From Candidatus Kapaibacterium sp. (lineage in GTDB: Bacteria; Bacteroidota; Ignavibacteria; Kapaibacteriales; UBA4661), in contig JANWZB010000019.1 of assembly GCA_025055035.1 (NCBI GenBank), positions 1 to 32,800 of the forward strand: a DNA stretch of 32,800 nt, in the 5' to 3' direction. Each line of letters opens with the position of its first letter. Position 1 is the stretch's first letter. Made by a program: the position numbers and the translations under genes. The notes under the pieces were generated by a model. The model searched no databases. It saw nothing but the letters and a program-made list of their open reading frames with translations, and had not been told where the DNA came from. This document shows, one piece after another, positions 1-8,036 of the stretch.

Positions 1-3000
1 TCACGATGCTCAGCCCTAAGCCCGTACTGTGCTCGCCACCTGTTGGACGTGCCGAGAGCCGTACAAACTTTTGAAACAGTTTGTACTTATCTTGCTCAGC
101 GATGCCAGGTCCTTGATCTTGAACTTCCCAGCGCAACGCACCCGATTCCGCTTTGCAGATACGAACAATGATATCTGAACCTAACGGTGAATATTTGACC
201 GCATTCGATAGCAGATTGTCGAGAACTTGTGGCAGTAAAACGGTATCTGCGTACACAATTGGCTGCACACCATTCTGCTGGTAATGCAGAGTAATGCGCT
301 TTGTTGCAACACGCGCTTGGTATGCATCAAGCACAGTTCGTGTTATAGCGTCAAGATTACAGGGTACAATATCCACGCGTACCTTTCCCATTTCAAGGGC
401 ATTGATATCCAGCAGCTTTCCAATGAAGTCTAGCATTTGCTCACTCGCGCTTTGTATCTTTGCCAGATACTCAAATACCTCTGTCTGAGAGAGTTCACTA
501 AAGCGTTGTCGCAAGAGCTTCACAGCAAGCAGGGTTGCCACAAGAGGGTTTCGGAGATCATGCGACACAATAGCTAGAAGCTCATTCTTTTCATTGTTCA
601 GATGTGTAAGCTCGTGATTACGCGCAACAAGCATCTCATTGATGCCGTCGAGCTGCTTATAAGCTCGCTGAAGTTCGAGTGCTTGTTCTTGCTGTGCTAT
701 CATTTGACGTTGAATTTCTTCGTGAGCCTGCTCAAGCTTGTGATTAGTTTCTTGCAAGCTTTGTGTACGCATTTGAACAAGTTGTTCCAAGCGCCGTGTA
801 CTCTGGCGTAGAGCATACACTCGTGCTTGATATGTAGCAAGCGTACCAAGAATTACTGCTAGACCGATGCTGAGACGGAAATACCATGTTCCCCACCATG
901 GTGGAATAACACGGATATGCAATACAGCACCACGAGTATTCCAAACTCCATCATTATTGCTTGCCTGTACACGGAATATATATTCTCCCGGCTCAACATT
1001 GGTATATACAGCCTCCCGGCGCGTTCCCGCTTCTACCCACTGCTTATCGAAACCCTCCATGATGTAGCGATAGCGATTCTTCGAACTACCAACAAAATTG
1101 AGTGCGACGAATTCTAACGTAAAACTTGAGTACATATACGGCAACTCTATCATTGTGCGCTCACTGATAGCTGTATCGAACTCTATATTCTTTCCGAACA
1201 CCGCACAGTTTGTAATGACTACAGGTGGAATATACTGATTATCGCGAATACCGTCGGGATAAAACATGCTGTAGCCACCAATTCCTCCCACATACAAGCC
1301 TCCATCGGAACCATGGAGTACAGCATTACCATTAAATTCATTATGTTGTAGACCGTCCTGGCGTGTGTACAACGTACATGCCATTGTTGATACATGAAAG
1401 CGCACTAGCCCTTTATTTGTTGTAAGCCAAAGAAATCCCGCAGCATCTTCCAGAATGCCGTAGATAACATCATTTGGCAACCCGTCAGATTCCGTAAACC
1501 TTTGTATAACACCCGTTCTTGGATTAATACAATTCAGCCCGTCAAGTGTTCCAACCCATATATTCCCATGCGTGTCTTCGTGAAAGCAGCGTACTGTATT
1601 GTTACTCAGCCCATATTCTGGGATATTTTCATCATGCCGATATACTGCCCTAATACGGTTATGCTGTTTATCAAGAACGATAACTCCTAAGTTGACTGTT
1701 CCAATCCACAGTGTGCCGTCAGAGGCATGAAGTATTGCTCGGATAGCATCCGACGGCATATCCGACCCTACAACAACACTATCATTATGAACACTAAAGC
1801 ATAGACGCCTAAATGTCTGCGATTCCGCATTCAATCTGCACAAACCACCAAAGTTTGTTCCTACCCACAGCGTACCATCACGGTCAATATGTAAACAACG
1901 AATAACATTACTCGACAGCGAGTGCGAATCCTGAGGTCGATGGCGATAGACACGGCGTTTCCTTGTCCGAGGATGATACGCAAATAATCCATTCTGTGTT
2001 CCTATCCACAGTGTACCATCTTTTGCTGCTGCAAGTGCCCAAACATCTTCTGCACCTAGCGCCGTATCACCAGGTGGAACATAATTATGGCGTTCGAATA
2101 TACCTTTACTGCGAATGAAACGATTCAGCCCACCATCGATAACTCCTATCCACACCGTTCCATCCTTGTCTTCAGCAAACGCTCGCACAACATCAGATGA
2201 AAGACTTTGAGGATTCAACGGCTCATGACGATACGTTGTAAACCGCTGTGCTCCAGCAGCGTATTGATTCACACCACCTATCGACGTACCAATCCACATT
2301 GTACCAGCATTATCGCAGTATAGCGCACGTATCATATTATCACTAATGCTGGTGGGGTTATAAGGGTCGTGAACACACGACACAGTCATACCACCGTAAT
2401 GATGATAGACACTCACACCACGTCCGTCAAAGCCTACCCATATATTTCCTTTGTTGTCGGGGCATACAGAAAATACATCATTCGAAGCTGCTGGTGTAAG
2501 ACGCTTATTCCATATCATCACCTCTGCAGCAGTATACAATACTCGTTCCCACTGACGCTGCTGCACATCTACCCGAAGGAGTCCTCCTCCGCGGGTTCCT
2601 ACCCACAATATCCCCTCAGGGTCAGCATATAGTGCTGTAATGTAGCTATTTTCAGGCATAGCGGCATGAGGGAACGCCTGAGCAAACTCCTTGTCGTTGG
2701 TGGTATAAAACCACTCCCTAAGAATACCTCGTGGAGCAAACTCATAGGGTGCATCAAAATACATCCGAACAAATGAGGAATCATGCGGTTTGAAAAAACA
2801 TAATCCTCCGCCTAGCGTTGCAATCCAGAGAGTGTTGCGCACATCTGCTGTAATGGCAGATACTCGATTCGCTGGCAAGCTTCTAGTATCTTGTGCTGTA
2901 TGCACGAAGTTCCGCGCTGTTCCTGTTGCAGGGTCAAACAGACTTAGGCCTCCTTGTTCAGTTCCGACCCAAATTTTTCCTACACAGTCTTGGTATAATG

Positions 3001-3457
3001 CTAGAATGTTGTTATCCGCTATACTGTGTGGATGACGTGTATCGTGGACAAACGCCGTAAAACGATTGGTATAGTAGTCGTAGCGATTCAAGCCACCGCC
3101 AAATGTTCCTACCCACAAACAATGCTGTTTATGGTCGAATAATAAACTCCGTATATAGTTACTGCGTAGGGAATACGGAGCTTTATGGTTATGACGGAAT
3201 ACCCTAACACTGTATCCATCATATCGGCATAAGCCATCTTGTGTGCCAAACCACAAGAATCCATGATGATCTTGTGTAATTGCAAAGACGCTATTTTGAG
3301 GAAGTCCATGTTCTATTGCTACATGCTGAAATACCATTTGTGCGGAAGGCCATAAATTGGGCTTTGCTGACAGGTACAATGGCATGCACATGCTCCAGAC
3401 AAGTACATTAGAACACAGCATTCCAATGGTTTTTGCATTATACCGCCACTGAAACAT
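1..3457 (-). CDS. Two-component sensor histidine kinase with double Reg_prop beta-propeller and Y_Y_Y domain (3' end outside window)
   Basis: The frame is open for 1152 codons from the ATG at 3457 to the window edge and has no stop, so the C-terminus is missing. An N-terminal hydrophobic stretch (about residues 12-31) looks like a signal peptide or anchor. It is followed by about 14 repeats of the type LWVGTxxGGL (IWVGTEQGGL, LWIGTQNGLF and others), which fits two seven-bladed propellers. Next come a Y_Y_Y domain (YRYIMEGFDKQW and NDGVWN, near nt 900-1150), one membrane segment (near nt 835-890), a coiled coil, a HisKA domain with phospho-acceptor H966 in VSHDLRNP, and an HATPase with NAVKYSP, DQGPGI and TGLGLSIV at the very edge. 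Family knowledge: these are periplasmic ligand sensors of Bacteroidota, often fused to receiver and AraC domains. Whether that holds here cannot be seen. It lies 192 bp downstream of fadD on the same strand. Confidence 0.93.
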   Translation of the reverse strand, partial: MFQWRYNAKTIGMLCSNVLVWSMCMPLYLSAKPNLWPSAQMVFQHVAIEHGLPQNSVFAITQDHHGFLWFGTQDGLCRYDGYSVRVFRHNHKAPYSLRSNYIRSLLFDHKQHCLWVGTFGGGLNRYDYYTNRFTAFVHDTRHPHSIADNNILALYQDCVGKIWVGTEQGGLSLFDPATGTARNFVHTAQDTRSLPANRVSAITADVRNTLWIATLGGGLCFFKPHDSSFVRMYFDAPYEFAPRGILREWFYTTNDKEFAQAFPHAAMPENSYITALYADPEGILWVGTRGGGLLRVDVQQRQWERVLYTAAEVMIWNKRLTPAASNDVFSVCPDNKGNIWVGFDGRGVSVYHHYGGMTVSCVHDPYNPTSISDNMIRALYCDNAGTMWIGTSIGGVNQYAAGAQRFTTYRHEPLNPQSLSSDVVRAFAEDKDGTVWIGVIDGGLNRFIRSKGIFERHNYVPPGDTALGAEDVWALAAAKDGTLWIGTQNGLFAYHPRTRKRRVYRHRPQDSHSLSSNVIRCLHIDRDGTLWVGTNFGGLCRLNAESQTFRRLCFSVHNDSVVVGSDMPSDAIRAILHASDGTLWIGTVNLGVIVLDKQHNRIRAVYRHDENIPEYGLSNNTVRCFHEDTHGNIWVGTLDGLNCINPRTGVIQRFTESDGLPNDVIYGILEDAAGFLWLTTNKGLVRFHVSTMACTLYTRQDGLQHNEFNGNAVLHGSDGGLYVGGIGGYSMFYPDGIRDNQYIPPVVITNCAVFGKNIEFDTAISERTMIELPYMYSSFTLEFVALNFVGSSKNRYRYIMEGFDKQWVEAGTRREAVYTNVEPGEYIFRVQASNNDGVWNTRGAVLHIRVIPPWWGTWYFRLSIGLAVILGTLATYQARVYALRQSTRRLEQLVQMRTQSLQETNHKLEQAHEEIQRQMIAQQEQALELQRAYKQLDGINEMLVARNHELTHLNNEKNELLAIVSHDLRNPLVATLLAVKLLRQRFSELSQTEVFEYLAKIQSASEQMLDFIGKLLDINALEMGKVRVDIVPCNLDAITRTVLDAYQARVATKRITLHYQQNGVQPIVYADTVLLPQVLDNLLSNAVKYSPLGSDIIVRICKAESGALRWEVQDQGPGIAEQDKYKLFQKFVRLSARPTGGEHSTGLGLSIV

Positions 3458-3555
3458 ACACCCTACACCACTAAAATTCTACACAGCATCGTTCTGATTT
3501 ATGTTCTGATTTATCAACGTGATATGAAGATATCTATACGCCTAAACAGCACACA

Positions 3556-3605
3556 AGCCCTGCAGGAAAGGCACATTTGCTTGCAGTGCCGTTACCTGAA
3601 GGGCT
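3556..3605. other. Nested stem-loop between fadD and the sensor kinase
   Basis: Complementary blocks are nested: AGCCCT (3556-3561) with AGGGCT (3600-3605), AGG (3564-3566) with CCT (3595-3597), and GGCAC (3570-3574) with GTGCC (3586-3590), closing an 11-nt loop. That gives 14 pairs interrupted by small internal loops. There is no U tract on either strand, so it is not a classical intrinsic terminator. On the minus strand it would sit after fadD and in the leader of the kinase mRNA. A processing or attenuation role is only inference. Confidence 0.5.
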
Positions 3606-3649
3606 CTGGTGCTATGAGTGTCTTGAACTAGGATTGTTTTCCTGTAGTA

Positions 3650-5317
3650 TCACTCTCTCAAGAGGCGACGTAGTATCTTACCCACGTTGCTTTTAGGCAG
3701 CTCATTACGAAACTCTACATGTTTTGGTACTTTATATCCTGTCAGGTGCTGTTTACAGAACTCTTTAATCTCTTCGGCAGTTAAGCTGGGGTCTTTCTTC
3801 ACAATGAAGGCTTTAACAGCTTCATGGGACTTCTCATCGGGTACACCAATCACTCCAACCTCTAGTACTTTCGGATGCATAGCAATGACATTTTCTACTT
3901 CATTTGGGTACACATTAAAGCCCGACACGAGAATCATTTCTTTTTTCCTGTCCACGATTTTGATAAAACCATCTTCATCCATTACACCGATATCACCTGT
4001 CTTGAACCAGCCGTTATGCATAACATTCGCTGTTTCTTCAGGGCGTTGCCAGTATCCTAGCATAATCTGCGGACCGCGTGCCCAGATTTCACCACGCTCT
4101 CCTATTGGTACCATCTCATTGTTATCGTTGAAGATACCAATTTCCGTACTCGGTAAGGGCAACCCAATATACCCACGGCGGTGCGTTCCGTCCATTGGAT
4201 TCACCGTAAGACCCGGCGACGTTTCCGTCAGACCATACGCTTCATACAGCACACAGCCCGTTACCTTTTCCCATTTTTCCGCAACAGCATCTTGCACTGC
4301 CATACCACCGCCTAGCGTAATATTTAAGCGCGAGAAATCGCATTTTGTGAACTCAGGATGATTCAGCAGACCGTTGAAGAGCGTGTTCACACCACTGATA
4401 ACAGTGAACTTATGCTTCTTTAGTTCTTCGACAAAGGCGTCCATATCACGCGGGTTAGTAATCAAAACATTCTTTGCTCCATACCGCATTGGACCGAAAA
4501 AGTTGAACGTCAAAGCGAAAATGTGATAGAGTGGAAGTGCGGTAATAATAATCTCTTCACCGGGATTTTTGAGCTTAGGAAACATCCACGCAACGAGCAT
4601 CTCCATGTTCGACAGAATATTTCTGTGCGTTAGCATCGCCCCTTTGGAAACACCCGTTGTACCCCCTGTGTATTGCAAAAATGCAAGATCGTTGCTTTTG
4701 ATATCGGGCTTTGTATACTGTGCTTTTGCACCTTCGTTCAAAGCATCCTTGAGCATGATTGCATTTGGAATATCGTAGGGTGGTACCATCTTTTTTATAT
4801 ACTTGATGGCAGCATTCATCAGCCAGCCTTTGATTCCAGGTACCATATCAGCTACTTCGGTAATAATCACTGTGTGAATTTGCGTTTCGGCAAGAATACT
4901 TTGCAGATTTGCAGCAAAGTTTTCGACAATCACAATTGCTGTTGCACCGGAATCATTAAACTGGTGCCGCATCTCTTGCGGCGTATAGAGAGGATTAGTG
5001 TTCACAACAGTTAAGCCCGCACGCAGCGCACCCATGACTACAACTGCATACTGAATAAGATTGGGCATTTGCACAGCAATACGATCGCCTTTCTTAAAGC
5101 CACGCTTTTGCAAAAATGCAGCAAATTGAAGGGCAAGCCTGTGAACCTCATTGTAAGTTAGCACCACACCCAAATTCTCATATCCCGGTCTATCGCCATA
5201 TTGCTGTAGGCAATCATCCATAAATTCTAGGAGCGACGGAAAACGGTCGGGGTTGATATGCTCAGGAACGCCTTTGGGATAGGACTTCAGCCAGATTTTT
5301 TCTACTTCTTGCACCAT
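3650..5317 (-). CDS. fadD: Long-chain fatty acid--CoA ligase (FadD-type)
   Basis: This enzyme activates long-chain fatty acids with ATP and CoA to acyl-CoA for beta-oxidation or lipid synthesis. The protein of 555 residues is close in length to E. coli FadD and recognisably similar along its whole length. It has the AMP-binding P-loop (TGGTTGVSKGAMLTHRN), the YGLTETSP motif, GWFKTGDIG, the linker DRKKEMILVSGFNVYPNE, and the C-terminal catalytic lysine in PKSNVGKILRR. I chose the ATG at 5317 because MVQEVEKIWLKSYPKGVP matches the family N-terminus. An upstream GTG at 5374 would add 19 residues with no counterpart in the family. It has its own 288-bp leader region downstream of dctA, so it may be transcribed separately. 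No SD sequence is evident. Confidence 0.95.
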   Translation of the reverse strand: MVQEVEKIWLKSYPKGVPEHINPDRFPSLLEFMDDCLQQYGDRPGYENLGVVLTYNEVHRLALQFAAFLQKRGFKKGDRIAVQMPNLIQYAVVVMGALRAGLTVVNTNPLYTPQEMRHQFNDSGATAIVIVENFAANLQSILAETQIHTVIITEVADMVPGIKGWLMNAAIKYIKKMVPPYDIPNAIMLKDALNEGAKAQYTKPDIKSNDLAFLQYTGGTTGVSKGAMLTHRNILSNMEMLVAWMFPKLKNPGEEIIITALPLYHIFALTFNFFGPMRYGAKNVLITNPRDMDAFVEELKKHKFTVISGVNTLFNGLLNHPEFTKCDFSRLNITLGGGMAVQDAVAEKWEKVTGCVLYEAYGLTETSPGLTVNPMDGTHRRGYIGLPLPSTEIGIFNDNNEMVPIGERGEIWARGPQIMLGYWQRPEETANVMHNGWFKTGDIGVMDEDGFIKIVDRKKEMILVSGFNVYPNEVENVIAMHPKVLEVGVIGVPDEKSHEAVKAFIVKKDPSLTAEEIKEFCKQHLTGYKVPKHVEFRNELPKSNVGKILRRLLRE

Positions 5318-5605
5318 AGCTCTACAGAATTTGAAGGTGGATAAAAAGGAACTAGCTATCGATAGAACACACACGCTCTCGTGGCGCTGAAAGATACATG
5401 CACAGTGCTTCCGCTAGGCTAGGCGGCGTTATCGCGGGCTTACTATTATTCGTGCGCGGCGAATTCGTTTTGACATGTCGATACGGAAAATATGAAAAAA
5501 ACTGCAAACACAACACGGAAATTTTGTCTTGCACTCCTTCCTTGAACATAGAAGTGCAGCGCTATACAGAAGAAAACACCTCCCACCGTGCTACATCATT
5601 TCTTG

Positions 5606-6877
5606 CTACTCTTCTTTCTCAAAAGCAGCAGTTTGCATCTGGAACTCTCCTTCACTACAGGCAACAGCAATCGTTGCCACGACGTTTCCAACCAGATTGG
5701 TAAGTGCGCGTGCTTCGGACATGAATCTATCAACGCCTAATAATAGCGCAAGACCTTCTACAGGCAGAATGTGTGTCGCTGAAAGCGTCGCTGCAAGGGT
5801 TACAAACCCTGAACCCGTAACGCCTGCTGCACCCTTTGAGGTTATCAGCAATATTCCCATGATAGAGAGTTGCTGAGCAAACGATAGCTTAATCGCAAAA
5901 GCTTGCGCAATAAAGATAGTCGCCATTGCAAGATAGATTGCTGTACCATCGAGGTTGAACGAATACCCCGTAGGAACAACAAGCCCAACAATATGCTTAC
6001 TACAACCGAACCGCTCAAGTTTCGTCATAATGCGCGGCAGCACACTTTCCGACGATGATGTTCCAAGAACAATCCAGAGTTCATCACGAATCCCACGCAG
6101 CACGTTCCACAGCGAGACTTTGTAATACCTCAACACTGCGTTGAGCATTCCAAAGACAAATATAGCACAGGCAAGATACACTGCTCCCATAAGTTGGGCA
6201 AGCTTTGCCAGCGCCTCCAGACCAAACGTTCCCACAGTGAATGCAATAGCACCAAGCGCACCAAGTGGGGCTATCTGCATAATCATGCTCACAATGCGGA
6301 AAAATACCGCCCCTATGCGTTCCAGTCCCCGACAAATTGGCGCACCATTCTCACCCATACCCGCAAGCGCTACTCCAAATACCAGTGCAAAAAACAAGAC
6401 TTGCAGCATATTGCCGCCAATGAATGCTCCTAGAGCAAACTCAGGAACAATATTCATAACAAACTCTAGCGCTGATGTATACTCACCTACACGAGTATAG
6501 CGCGATACATCGGCACGTGCTGTTCCAGAAACATCAATACCATAACCGGGCTGCACAACGTTCACCACAGCTAGACCGATTCCAAGTGCTGCTACCGTGG
6601 TTATCTGAAAGTATACAAATGCTTTGATGCCAACACTCCCAACTGTTCGCAAGTTTCCCACTGCTGCTATGCCCGTTACAATTGTAATAAAGACGATTGG
6701 CGCAATGACCATTTTGACAAGCTTGACGAATATATCTGCTAACGGCTTGAGCAACACAGCAGCTTCAGGAGCGGTCATTCCTAATACAATGCCAATACAC
6801 ATGCAAAGCACAACACGAACAGTCAGATTCTTATACCACACTTGCCGTTGCGTCGTTTGTTCATGTAGTAACACCAT
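5606..6877 (-). CDS. dctA: C4-dicarboxylate:cation symporter (DctA, SDF family)
   Basis: An inner-membrane transporter of 423 residues that imports succinate, fumarate or malate with Na+ or H+. It carries the family hallmarks: an N-terminal block like DctA (KPLADIFVKLVKMVIAPIVF), the serine-rich hairpin GTSSSESVLPRIM, and the substrate/cation motif VVPTGYSFNLDGTAIY, with multiple hydrophobic segments throughout. The block VVNVVQPGYG also matches DctA rather than glutamate carriers, although substrate choice within the family cannot be fixed by eye. Its ATG lies inside the end of the upstream histidine kinase gene (17-bp overlap, different frame), which suggests translational coupling and a shared job. 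Confidence 0.92.
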   Translation of the reverse strand: MVLLHEQTTQRQVWYKNLTVRVVLCMCIGIVLGMTAPEAAVLLKPLADIFVKLVKMVIAPIVFITIVTGIAAVGNLRTVGSVGIKAFVYFQITTVAALGIGLAVVNVVQPGYGIDVSGTARADVSRYTRVGEYTSALEFVMNIVPEFALGAFIGGNMLQVLFFALVFGVALAGMGENGAPICRGLERIGAVFFRIVSMIMQIAPLGALGAIAFTVGTFGLEALAKLAQLMGAVYLACAIFVFGMLNAVLRYYKVSLWNVLRGIRDELWIVLGTSSSESVLPRIMTKLERFGCSKHIVGLVVPTGYSFNLDGTAIYLAMATIFIAQAFAIKLSFAQQLSIMGILLITSKGAAGVTGSGFVTLAATLSATHILPVEGLALLLGVDRFMSEARALTNLVGNVVATIAVACSEGEFQMQTAAFEKEE

Positions 6878-7988
6878 ACGCTTGTGTTTTTTCTTCTGCT
6901 CCAGTATCCTCGACAGGCAATGCTACAGTAACACAAGTGCCAACATCAACCTCTGACCAAACCTCAATTGTACCACCAAGCACATCTACTAGTCCCTTTA
7001 CTAGAGCAAGCCCTATGCCCAATCCTCCATGCAAGCGTGTAGAACTACCGTCTTGCTGGTGAAACTTCTCAAAGAGATGGCGCTGAAATTCTGCTGTCAT
7101 ACCAACACCTGTATCACGCACTATGAACTGTATATGCGCTCTACGATGCTCACTGCCAGCGAGCCAGACAACTTCCACCACGACAGAACCTTGCTCGGTA
7201 AACTTCACAGCATTCCCAACAAGATTGTACAGAATTTGCCGCACACGTTTTCCGTCAATCATCACCATTGCTGGAAGGTTACCATCTAGCAAAACCTGGA
7301 TGTCAAGATTCTTCTGGAGAATACTCACCGCAAAGAGATTGGTAACACTTGCTACAAGGTCTTGAATACTTGTCGGCTCTGGCCGTGCACAGAGGCGCTC
7401 TGCTTCCAAATGCACGATATCGAGCAAATCGTTAATAATCCTGAGCAAGGCATTTCCACTACGGTACATCACATCTAGAAACACTCTGGCATCAGCACTA
7501 GAAACCCACTCTTGCAAGATTTCTATCGCAGCAAGGATAGAAGCTATGGGCGTACGAAGTTCGTGAGAAAGATTAGCGAGAAATTCCGATTGCATTTTAT
7601 GTGCAAAGGAAATTTCTTCAAGTGCTTGTTCGGTCATCGCAAGCATTACTGCATCTTTTTGGCGAGCTTGTTCTTCTTGTTGCTGAATAATAGCAATAGC
7701 ATCATGCACTTTCTGTTCAGTGGCCGCCTGTTCTTCTGCAAGACGGTGCAATGCTTGCTCTGTAGCATCTTGCTTTACCCCAGCAATATAGGCAAACAAC
7801 CCTAGAAAGAATGGCGCAGTAGCAATAATCCAGAACAGCGGATCGTTCACAATGATATGCCATACCGCATTCTCACTACTTTCATATTGCGCCACACGAA
7901 TCACAGTAGCAATACTAGGGAAAAAGGTTCCAAACAACGCTCCATAAAACGCATAGCGCCATGAGTTTGTCCACGCTTGCATAGCCAT
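6861..7988 (-). CDS. Membrane sensor histidine kinase with minimal periplasmic loop
   Basis: Two membrane segments (about residues 12-33 and 50-70 from the alternative GTG at 7994) are separated by fewer than 20 residues. They are followed by a glutamine-rich coiled coil (about 75-130), a HisKA domain with phospho-acceptor H144 in NLSHELRTPI, and a complete HATPase: NLVGNAVKF, DTGVGM, FEKFHQQD and GLGIGLALV. There is no receiver domain and no periplasmic sensor domain, so it must sense within the membrane or through a partner. The start is either GTG 7994 or ATG 7988; I prefer the ATG. It overlaps dctA by 17 bp and follows the 7TM kinase by about 40 bp, so the transporter is a plausible co-sensor, by analogy with DctA-DcuS in E. 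coli. Confidence 0.93.
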   Translation of the reverse strand: MAMQAWTNSWRYAFYGALFGTFFPSIATVIRVAQYESSENAVWHIIVNDPLFWIIATAPFFLGLFAYIAGVKQDATEQALHRLAEEQAATEQKVHDAIAIIQQQEEQARQKDAVMLAMTEQALEEISFAHKMQSEFLANLSHELRTPIASILAAIEILQEWVSSADARVFLDVMYRSGNALLRIINDLLDIVHLEAERLCARPEPTSIQDLVASVTNLFAVSILQKNLDIQVLLDGNLPAMVMIDGKRVRQILYNLVGNAVKFTEQGSVVVEVVWLAGSEHRRAHIQFIVRDTGVGMTAEFQRHLFEKFHQQDGSSTRLHGGLGIGLALVKGLVDVLGGTIEVWSEVDVGTCVTVALPVEDTGAEEKTQAYGVTT

Positions 7989-8036
7989 GTTCACTATTTG
8001 TACTGTGCTAGCACATTACTGTTAGGGACAATCCTA

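Noticed and set aside
3687-4361. Long open frame (224 codons) on the plus strand within fadD
   Set aside because: It is the antisense shadow of a clearly recognised fadD, has no family motifs and no start context.
5375-5605. Promoter for fadD (TTG-N18-TATTTTCC near 5485-5513)
   Set aside because: Only six of eight bases match the -7 element and the leader would be about 160 nt, so it was not listed as a feature.
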